Source of the DNA: Oscillospiraceae bacterium
GTDB lineage: Bacteria > Bacillota_A > Clostridia > Oscillospirales > CAG-272
DNA: 5,277 nucleotides
Reading direction: 5' to 3'
Assembly: GCA_015064425.1 (NCBI GenBank)
Contig: SVSF01000113.1
Location: 1 to 5,277, forward strand
Of this stretch, positions 1 to 5,277 are shown one piece after another. Position 1 is the first letter of the stretch, and every line of letters begins with the position of its first letter. Under the pieces are notes generated by a model, which was given only the letters and a program-made list of their open reading frames with translations, was not told where the DNA came from and did not search any database. Position numbers and translations under genes: made by a program.

Positions 1-1484
1 GCCATATAATGGGAACGAAGATAGAGACTGATATGCGTCATGATCTGTTTTCTCATTTACAGAAGCTTTCTTTTTCATATTACGATAATGCTAAGGTAGG
101 AACTTTGATGTCCCGTATAACTACGGATCTTTTTGATGTTACGGAGTTTTCTCACCACTGCCCCGAGGAGTTCTTTATTGCCGGAATAAAGATAGTATGC
201 TCCTTTGCGATACTTTGTACGATGAATGTATGGCTTACTCTTATAGTGTTTGCGGTGATCCCGCCTATGATTCTTGTATTGCTTTTCTTCAGAAAAAGAA
301 TGAGGGACGGATTCAGAGAGTCAAGAAAGCATATCGGAGAGCTTAATTCTCAGATAGAGGACAGCCTTTTGGGTATAAGAGTCGTGAAGTCTTTTGCGAG
401 GGAAGCTCTCGAGCAGGATAAGTTTGATGAAGGAAACAAAAAATTTTTATCCATAAAGACCCGGGTTTATAAAATAATGGCGGGATTCCAGTGCTCTACA
501 AGATTTTTTGACGGTCTTATGTACATCGTAGTAGTTGTGGCAGGTGCAGTATTTATGATGTACGAAAAGATATCGGCGGCAGATTTTGTATATCTTATGT
601 TCGTTACGACTTTGCTCACATCAATAAGACGAATAGTTGAATTCTCGGAACAGTTTCAGCAGGGTATGACGGGAATTGAACGTTTTTCGGAGATAATGGA
701 CACTGAACCCGAAATAAAAGATCGTAACGGCGCTGTGAAGCTTGAAAATGTAAATGGTAACGTAGTGTTTGAAAACGTTACGTTCAGATATGAAAGTGAA
801 AACAGTAACGTACTTACCAATATGGACCTGAAAGTAAAAGCAGGAGAGAGTATTGCTCTTGTAGGACCTTCGGGAGGCGGAAAAACTACCCTATGTTCTT
901 TGATACCGAGATTTTATGACGTAAACTCCGGACATATATATATTGACGGTAAAGATATTAAGGACGTAACGTTAAATTCTTTGAGAGATAATATAGGCGT
1001 CGTGGCTCAAGACGTATATCTTTTTTCGGGTACTGTTAAAGAAAATATAGCTTACGGAAAGACTGATGCGAGTGACGAGGAGATCGAAGCGGCAGCAAGA
1101 CTTGCGGGAGCTCACGAATTTATTACTCAGCTGAATGACGGTTACAATACGTACGTGGGAGAAAGAGGCGTAAAACTTTCCGGAGGTCAGAAGCAGAGAA
1201 TATCCATTGCGCGTGTATTCCTTAAGAATCCACCCATACTTATTCTTGACGAGGCTACAAGCGCTCTTGACAACGAAAGCGAGAAAATAGTTCAGGAGTC
1301 TCTTGAAAAGCTTGCTGTTGGAAGGACGACGTTTACTATTGCCCACAGACTTACTACAATCAAAGGAGCAGATAGGATACTTGTGCTTACGGAAAACGGC
1401 ATTGTGGAATCCGGATCTCACGAAGAGTTGCTTGGTAATGGCGGTATATACAGTGAATTATATAAGCTATATGCAGAGATATAA
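1..1484 (+). CDS. ABC exporter subunit, fused membrane and ATPase domains (5' partial)
   Basis: ATP-driven exporter half-transporter of the inner membrane, probably working as a homo- or heterodimer; the substrate cannot be read from sequence. The reading frame is open to the left edge (codons from position 3), so the ATG at 9 is an internal Met. The text around it (GTKIETDMRHDLFSHLQKL) is the intracellular loop that follows TM2 in type IV exporters. Counting from that Met, TM3-TM6 lie near residues 55-72, 75-93, 168-186 and 192-212. The nucleotide-binding domain follows: A-loop Tyr261, Walker A GPSGGGKTT (286-294), Q-loop Gln334, X-loop VGERG (383-387), signature LSGGQ (390-394), Walker B ILILD (410-414) with catalytic Glu415, D-loop SALD (418-421), H-loop His446. 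All catalytic residues are intact. About 90-100 N-terminal residues (TM1-TM2) are missing. It could be a multidrug, lipid or peptide exporter. The family call is firm and the substrate unknown. It converges on the SLH gene with 32 bp between stop codons. Confidence 0.96.
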   Translation, partial: HIMGTKIETDMRHDLFSHLQKLSFSYYDNAKVGTLMSRITTDLFDVTEFSHHCPEEFFIAGIKIVCSFAILCTMNVWLTLIVFAVIPPMILVLLFFRKRMRDGFRESRKHIGELNSQIEDSLLGIRVVKSFAREALEQDKFDEGNKKFLSIKTRVYKIMAGFQCSTRFFDGLMYIVVVVAGAVFMMYEKISAADFVYLMFVTTLLTSIRRIVEFSEQFQQGMTGIERFSEIMDTEPEIKDRNGAVKLENVNGNVVFENVTFRYESENSNVLTNMDLKVKAGESIALVGPSGGGKTTLCSLIPRFYDVNSGHIYIDGKDIKDVTLNSLRDNIGVVAQDVYLFSGTVKENIAYGKTDASDEEIEAAARLAGAHEFITQLNDGYNTYVGERGVKLSGGQKQRISIARVFLKNPPILILDEATSALDNESEKIVQESLEKLAVGRTTFTIAHRLTTIKGADRILVLTENGIVESGSHEELLGNGGIYSELYKLYAEI

Positions 1485-1519
1485 AAATATCCGCACAATT
1501 AATTGTGCGGATATTTTTA
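1482..1519. terminator. Bidirectional intrinsic terminator, 38-bp perfect palindrome shared by two stop codons
   Basis: Positions 1482-1500 are the exact reverse complement of 1501-1519 (19 bp per arm). The GC-rich core is CCGCACAA (1491-1498), a TTAA loop (1499-1502) and TTGTGCGG (1503-1510). On each strand the core is followed by ATA and five T residues (1514-1518 on +, complement of 1487-1483 on -), so it can terminate transcription both ways. It ends the ABC exporter gene (+) and the SLH gene (-). The TAA stops of both genes (1482-1484 on +, 1517-1519 on -) form the two ends of the palindrome. Confidence 0.93.
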
Positions 1520-2800
1520 GTTGGGGAGCACGACCGATACGCTGTCCCCGCTTGCCACAAGCTCGGAGCGGGTAGATACGGTAAACTCAAAATCAGTGCC
1601 GTTTATATATGCGAAAAATCTTGCTCTAACGTTTACATAAAGACTCGGTAAAGATCCGATTTCGTATTCAAAGGATTTAAGCTCTATATCGGAATAGTGT
1701 ATGTCCATTTCGGTTTCGCCTATAAGAGTATCGAGTATCTCGTTCATTTTTTCTTTTGTGAAATTTAAAAGATATCCGTTGTCTGTCGGTGTGGCAGAGC
1801 TTATAAGAATAAGCTTATCTTCAAGCTTATCGAATGCAGCGTAATTGCTTAAAAAGTCGGAGAATTCAACTTCTGCGGTGAGCAGCTCATCTCCGTGAAC
1901 TCTGTATGCGGTTCCTCTATCGTAATAATCGGTTACGGATATATTAACACTTTGGCCGTATTTGTGATATTCAGTTTGAGACGTAGTGTTTATAATAGCG
2001 GTGGAGAGGGAAGCATCTGTGGGATGGTAGATAAAGGATATGTTGTCTGTTTTTGTGTTGCTTAAATACTTTTCGGAAAGCACCTGAACATCTGAGGTAT
2101 ATGTATTAATTATATTGTACGCTCCTCTTAAGGAAATAGGAGCTGTAAGAGTCTCATAGTTTCTTATAAAGCCAAAAAGCTTTGTTTGTTTATCTGCTTT
2201 TTCGGAAGATACAGCTCCTTCAGCGACAAGCTTATCAAGCAGATGAGGAAATTCTCCGCCTTCAGTCTCGCAATACAGTGCCATATAGGAGATAGCTACC
2301 ATATTGTCGCGCAAAAAAGTATCTTCGTTATAACTGAAGTCATTTATAACTTCTTTTTCTTTTGCAAAATCTATTGCTTTATCATAGGAAAAATCACCTT
2401 CCGTATCACTGTATCCGAGAGAACGTAGGATAAACGTTATATACATTTGTGCGGTACAACTGTCTGAAGGACTGTAACTTGTTTCTGACGTGCCTTGGGT
2501 GAGGTTATTGGAGTAAAGATACTGAACGTAAGGTTTTGCCCAATCGTATACGTCTGTGAACGGAGCAGTATATGTGAGTTCTTTTGCCTGCGATTCCTTA
2601 CCCAAAAGTCTCACAAGCATTACCGCAGCTTCGGCTCTTGTGGGGATTCTTTCGAGCTCGTATCCGGTGTCTGTTCCAAGAAACAGACCCATATCGAACA
2701 GTTCGTTTGCCGCATTCTCAAAATCAGCGGCTAAAATGTTGTATGTGAAAACAGTAAAAAGCGTAAGGACTGAGATCAGTAGCGATATTGCTTTTTTCAT
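1517..2800 (-). CDS. Secreted SLH-domain protein with unassigned C-terminal domain
   Basis: A 427-residue exported protein, probably held on the cell wall by SLH repeats that bind secondary wall polymers. The N-terminus MKKAISLLISVLTLFTVFTY is a typical Sec signal (KK, then a hydrophobic core), with likely cleavage after Ala24 or Ala25. Three SLH-like units follow. Unit 1 is about residues 26-69 (GLFLGTD, then PTRAEAAVMLVRLLG). Unit 2 is about 80-131 (PFTDVYDWAKPYVQYLYSN, then TAQMYITFILRSLGY). Unit 3 is about 136-178 (AIDFAKEKEVI, then LRDNMVAISYMALYC). Only unit 1 keeps the TRAE motif linked to polymer binding; units 2 and 3 have TAQM and RDNM. Residues from about 206 to the end match no family I can name. 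They look like alternating beta strands and end in a Gly-Asp-Ser-Val-Ser-Val-Val-Leu-Pro strand, loosely like LolA-type beta-sheet proteins, which is only a guess. The start is set by the signal peptide and a good Shine-Dalgarno site. It has its own promoter and stands alone. Confidence 0.9.
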   Translation of the reverse strand: MKKAISLLISVLTLFTVFTYNILAADFENAANELFDMGLFLGTDTGYELERIPTRAEAAVMLVRLLGKESQAKELTYTAPFTDVYDWAKPYVQYLYSNNLTQGTSETSYSPSDSCTAQMYITFILRSLGYSDTEGDFSYDKAIDFAKEKEVINDFSYNEDTFLRDNMVAISYMALYCETEGGEFPHLLDKLVAEGAVSSEKADKQTKLFGFIRNYETLTAPISLRGAYNIINTYTSDVQVLSEKYLSNTKTDNISFIYHPTDASLSTAIINTTSQTEYHKYGQSVNISVTDYYDRGTAYRVHGDELLTAEVEFSDFLSNYAAFDKLEDKLILISSATPTDNGYLLNFTKEKMNEILDTLIGETEMDIHYSDIELKSFEYEIGSLPSLYVNVRARFFAYINGTDFEFTVSTRSELVASGDSVSVVLPN

Positions 2801-2808
2801 TTATTCTT

Positions 2809-2815
2809 CTCCTTT
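2809..2815 (-). promoter_or_regulatory. Shine-Dalgarno site of the SLH-protein gene
   Basis: On the - strand AAAGGAG lies 8 nt before the ATG at 2800. This fixes the start, which also yields a clean signal peptide. Confidence 0.85.
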
Positions 2816-2830
2816 AAGATTTATATAAAG

Positions 2831-2859
2831 ATTATACCATACGTATAGAAATATAACAA
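2831..2859 (-). promoter_or_regulatory. Sigma-A-type promoter of the SLH-protein gene
   Basis: On the - strand the -35 box TTGTTA (2859-2854) and a perfect -10 box TATAAT (2836-2831) are separated by exactly 17 bp. The stretch just upstream (about 2860-2880) is almost pure A/T and could act as an UP element. Transcription should begin near 2823-2825, giving a leader of only about 24 nt that holds the Shine-Dalgarno site. I see no operator-like repeat here, so expression may be constitutive. Confidence 0.75.
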
Positions 2860-2894
2860 CATAAGAATTATTAATTTTTATAGGTATTTTGAGG

Positions 2895-2932
2895 AAAAAA
2901 TTAAACGGTGTTACCGAAAGGTAACACCGTTT
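2895..2932 (-). terminator. Intrinsic terminator after rpsU
   Basis: Read on the - strand, a 13-bp perfect stem (2932-2920 with 2915-2903, AAACGGTGTTACC) closes a TTTC loop (2919-2916). It is followed by AA and six T residues (2900-2895). It begins 9 nt after the rpsU stop codon and lies upstream of the SLH promoter, so it insulates the two genes. On the + strand the stem is followed by only a short T run, and no + strand gene ends here, so its role is one-way. Confidence 0.92.
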
Positions 2933-2941
2933 TCAAGCTCA

Positions 2942-3118
2942 TTATTTGAATTTACGCTTTCTAGCCGCTTCGGATTTTTTCTTCCTCTTTACGCTGGGCT
3001 TTTCATAGCATTCTCTTTTACGGAGCTCGGCCAAAACGCCAGACTGTGCGCAAGATTTCTTAAATCTGCGAAGAGCACTGTCAAGAGTTTCGTTTTCTCT
3101 GAGTTTTATTTCAGCCAT
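2942..3118 (-). CDS. rpsU: 30S ribosomal protein S21
   Basis: Small-subunit ribosomal protein that acts near the 16S rRNA 3' end and the mRNA-16S pairing region. The protein is 58 residues, the usual family length. It begins [20 protein letters not shown], continues with [20 protein letters not shown] (residues 20-39), and ends in a very basic tail ([19 protein letters not shown]). The bS21 hallmarks are visible: the LRENE N-terminus, the SALRRFK helix, and the [10 protein letters not shown] segment. The ATG at 3118 has a strong purine-rich Shine-Dalgarno site and the stop is TAA at 2944-2942. It lies 58 bp downstream of leuS on the same strand with no terminator between them, has its own promoter in front, and is closed by a strong intrinsic terminator. 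It is therefore probably transcribed both alone and by readthrough from leuS. Confidence 0.98.
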   Translation of the reverse strand: MAEIKLRENETLDSALRRFKKSCAQSGVLAELRKRECYEKPSVKRKKKSEAARKRKFK

Positions 3119-3125
3119 TTTTTTC

Positions 3126-3134
3126 CCTCCCTCC
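3126..3134 (-). promoter_or_regulatory. Tandem overlapping Shine-Dalgarno sites of rpsU
   Basis: On the - strand the purine run GGAGGGAGGG (3134-3125) holds two overlapping GGAGG cores. One (3134-3130) is 11 nt from the ATG and the other (3130-3126) is 7 nt away. The closer one has near-ideal spacing. The doubled site suggests very strong ribosome loading, as suits a ribosomal protein gene. Confidence 0.85.
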
Positions 3135-3170
3135 GAATTGGAAAATCAATTTAATCTTATGCTCCTCGCT

Positions 3171-3199
3171 ATTATATCACTTTACAACGATATTTGCAA
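3171..3199 (-). promoter_or_regulatory. Extended -10 promoter of rpsU, overlapping the end of leuS
   Basis: On the - strand TTGCAA (3199-3194) and a perfect TATAAT (3176-3171) are spaced by 17 bp, and TGA (3179-3177) directly precedes the -10 box to give an extended TGnTATAAT element. That TGA is the leuS stop codon, so the -35 box and spacer lie inside the last codons of leuS. The predicted start is near 3164, giving an rpsU leader of about 45 nt. The leader holds a weak 5-bp hairpin (AATTG with CAATT, about 3135-3151) and no recognised riboswitch. Confidence 0.78.
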
Positions 3200-5277
3200 G
3201 CTTATTTGGAACATAAATTTCTTTAATTACGGTTTTTCCTTCAATAAGAGGCTTTATTGCGTCGGAATTCTTTACTTTTTCAAGAACGCTGTCCTTGTCC
3301 TCGTTAAGTGCGATCGCAATAGTGCCCTTGAGTTTACCGTTTACCTGAATAGCGATCTCAACTGTGGAATCTATTGTTTTAGATTCATCATACCTGGGCC
3401 ATTCCTTAAGTGAAAGGATACCTGTTCCTCCGATCTTCGAGTAGATCTCTTCGGAAATGTGAGGAGCAAAGGGGCAGAGAAGAGTTACGAAAATTTCGAG
3501 CTCGTCACGGCTTACTGTCTTGCGTTCGTATATCTCGTTAATAAGAGACATAAGTGCTGCAATAGCGGTATTGAACTTCATATTATCTATGTCTTCTGTT
3601 ACCTTCTTTATTGTCTTATGGAAAGAACTTTCAAGTTCTTTGCTTATGCCGTTTCCTTCGCAGATCTCAAGAAGAGAAGCAACTCTGTCAAGGAATCTCT
3701 TACAACCTTTAACTCCTTGCGTAGACCAGGGGGCAGCCTTTTCGAAGTCACCGATAAACATCTCGTAAAGACGCATAGTATCGGCACCGTAGTCTCTTAT
3801 GATATCATCGGGGTTTATAACGTTGCCTCTGGATTTGCTCATCTTTTCACCGTTTTCACCGAGTATCATACCGTGTGAAGTACGCTTTGCATAGGGCTCT
3901 TTACAGGGAACAACGTCTATATCATAGAGGAATTTATGCCAGAAACGGGAATAGAGCAGATGGAGAGTTGTATGTTCCATACCGCCGTTATACCAGTCAA
4001 CGGGCATCCAGTAGTCGAGAGCTTCTTTGGAAGCAAGTGCATCCTTGTTGTCGGGGTCGCAGTATCTCAAGAAATACCAAGAAGAGCCCGCCCACTGAGG
4101 CATAGTATCGGTCTCTCTCTTTGCGGGACCGTGGCAATGAGGACAGGTGGTGTTTACCCAATCTGTAATGTTGGAAAGAGGAGATTCTCCCGTATCTGTA
4201 GGTTCATATGATTCTACGTCAGGAAGACGTACGGGAAGTTCGTTTTCAGGAACGGGTACCCAACCGCACTTTTCACAGTATACGAGAGGAATGGGCTCGC
4301 CCCAGTAACGCTGTCTGGAGAATACCCAGTCGCGAAGCTTAAAGTTTACTTTGGCGTGACCGATACCTTTATTTTCTATATATTCCGTAATAGCTTTTTT
4401 AGCTTCCGCAACGTCCATTCCGTTAAGGAAATCGGAATTTACGAGTTTGCCGGTTGAAGTTTCTATATATGCTTCTTTTTCAACATCTTCTCCGCCTGCA
4501 ACTACTTCGATTATAGGAAGCTTGAACTTCTTTGCAAAGTCCCAGTCGCGTGTATCATGAGCAGGAACTGCCATGATAGCTCCGGTACCGTAGCTTGAGA
4601 GTACGTAGTCGGATATAAATATCGGAATCTCCTTGCCGTTAAGAGGATTGATAGCCTTAACGCCTTTGAGTTCAACACCGGACTTATCTTTTACAAGTTC
4701 GGTTCTCTCAAAATCGGATTTTTTGGAGGCTTCGTCTCTGTAAGCGGATACTTCGCCGTAGTTTGAAAGAAGATCTTTCCATTTTTCAACAAGCTCATGT
4801 TCGGGAGCGATAACCATATACGTTGCACCGAATATGGTGTCGGGACGTGTTGTATAAACTGTGAGTGCATCGCCTGTTGTAGTTTTGAATTCTACTTCCG
4901 CACCGTGTGAACGTCCGATCCAATTCTTCTGCTGAGTCTTTACTCTTTCGATATAGTTGAGTCCGTCAAGATCGTCGATAAGTCTGTCGGCGTATTCTGT
5001 TATCTTGAGCATCCACTGGCTCTTTACCTTATGAACTACTTCGCTTCCGCAACGCTCACAAACACCGTTTACTACCTCTTCGTTTGCAAGAACGCACTTG
5101 CAGGACGTACAGAAGTTAACGCTCATTTCTTTTTTATATGCAAGTCCATTTTTAAAAAGCTGAAGGAATATCCACTGAGTCCACTTGAAATAGTCGGGAT
5201 CTGTTGTGTCTATTTCTCTTTTCCAGTCAAAGGAAAGTCCAAGAGCCTTAAGCTGGGATTTGAAACGTACGTTTCAA
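3177..5277 (-). CDS. leuS: Leucyl-tRNA synthetase (5' partial)
   Basis: Cytoplasmic class I synthetase that charges tRNA-Leu and hydrolyses mischarged products. About 700 C-terminal residues are present. The ATG at 5126 is internal, because family-like sequence ([12 protein letters not shown], then [17 protein letters not shown]) continues upstream in frame; the true start and the HIGH-type motif lie off the window. Numbering from that Met: zinc knuckle Cys6, Cys9, Cys23, Cys26; editing domain with TTRPDT (92-97) and [15 protein letters not shown] (180-194), where Asp194 matches the conserved editing aspartate; [14 protein letters not shown] (265-278); a second Cys set (284, 287, 328, 331); KMSKS (428-432, bases 3831-3845); a helical anticodon-binding domain (about 500-565); and the C-terminal VNGKLKG module (595-601). 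No leucine-specific insertion precedes KMSKS, as in Bacillus and Clostridia. Catalytic and editing residues look intact. The frame meets a TGA at 5276-5274 inside an end palindrome that I judge artefactual; sequence is trustworthy to about 5267. The stop codon is TGA at 3179-3177. Confidence 0.97.
5260..5277. repeat. 18-bp perfect palindrome at the right end, probable fold-back artefact
   Basis: The last 18 bases, TTGAAACGTACGTTTCAA, equal their own reverse complement. The inner half (5260-5268) fits the leuS reading frame (Arg-Phe-Lys). The outer half (5269-5277) brings an in-frame TGA (5276-5274) and no longer matches the expected LeuRS residues. A short inverted copy of the true end, made during amplification or assembly, would explain both facts. 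A genuine palindrome cannot be excluded. Confidence 0.6.

Noticed and set aside
5..10. TATAAT followed by an ATG at position 9, looking like a promoter and gene start
   Set aside because: The frame is open to the left edge and the following residues match the middle of the exporter membrane domain, so this is internal coding sequence.
972..1421. 149-residue open frame on the - strand inside the ABC exporter gene
   Set aside because: It lies opposite the conserved ATPase domain, resembles no known protein, and has no clear Shine-Dalgarno site. It is a shadow of the real gene.
1303..1590. Short open frames on both strands crossing the convergent gap
   Set aside because: Both run through the terminator palindrome and read the same residues (KNIRTINCADIF) because of its symmetry. 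They carry no other sign of being genes.
1811..1831. Direct repeat of AAGCTTATC (1811-1819 and 1823-1831) in the SLH gene
   Set aside because: It encodes Asp-Lys-Leu-Glu-Asp-Lys-Leu within a charged segment. Two copies of nine bases are easily explained by codon choice, with no further repeats around.
3135..3151. Small hairpin (AATTG with CAATT) in the rpsU leader as a possible S21 regulatory element
   Set aside because: Five A/T-rich pairs are too weak to support a structure claim, and I cannot match it to a known ribosomal leader.
3459..3878. 139-residue open frame on the + strand inside leuS
   Set aside because: It is antisense to the conserved KMSKS and anticodon-binding region of LeuRS. 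Its composition and lack of family features mark it as a shadow frame.
5124..5126. ATG as the start of leuS
   Set aside because: Conserved LeuRS sequence continues upstream in the same frame for about 47 codons, and the HIGH-type catalytic motif would be missing. It is an internal methionine.

Overview
The window is about 5.3 kb of moderately AT-rich bacterial DNA. It most likely comes from an uncultured anaerobic Clostridia-type Firmicute. The lineage call is an inference from three things. The LeuRS resembles those of Clostridia and Bacillus, with a short link to KMSKS and no leucine-specific insertion. There is a secreted protein with S-layer-homology (SLH) repeats of the kind common in Clostridia. 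Shine-Dalgarno sites are strong, and the promoters are near-consensus sigma-A type with 17-bp spacers.

Layout: (1) The + strand at the left (1-1484) carries the C-terminal five-sixths of a one-polypeptide ABC exporter subunit (membrane domain plus ATPase domain), cut by the left edge. (2) A 38-bp perfect palindrome (1482-1519) fills the whole gap between this gene and its convergent neighbour and contains both stop codons. It is a bidirectional intrinsic terminator. (3) The - strand at 1517-2800 encodes a secreted, cell-wall-anchored SLH protein with a C-terminal half I do not recognise. It has its own promoter and Shine-Dalgarno site. (4) The - strand at 2942-3118 encodes ribosomal protein S21 (rpsU), a 58-residue gene followed by a classic terminator. 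(5) The - strand from 3177 to the right edge encodes leucyl-tRNA synthetase (leuS), missing its N-terminus.

leuS and rpsU are co-oriented with 58 bp between them and no terminator, so rpsU is probably read both from leuS readthrough and from its own promoter, which lies across the leuS stop codon. The rpsU terminator and the SLH promoter then separate this translation unit from the cell-surface gene. The ABC exporter is an independent unit whose promoter, and any partner subunit, lie outside the window.

The content is ordinary core and cell-envelope material. I see no mobile element, CRISPR array, tRNA or defence system. Worth a second look are the shared palindromic terminator, the promoter fused to the leuS stop codon, the unassigned C-terminal domain of the SLH protein, and an 18-bp palindrome at the extreme right end. 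That last feature puts an in-frame stop into leuS and looks like a sequence-end artefact. There is no stretch of more than 300 bases without a gene; the largest gap is 141 bp (2801-2941).
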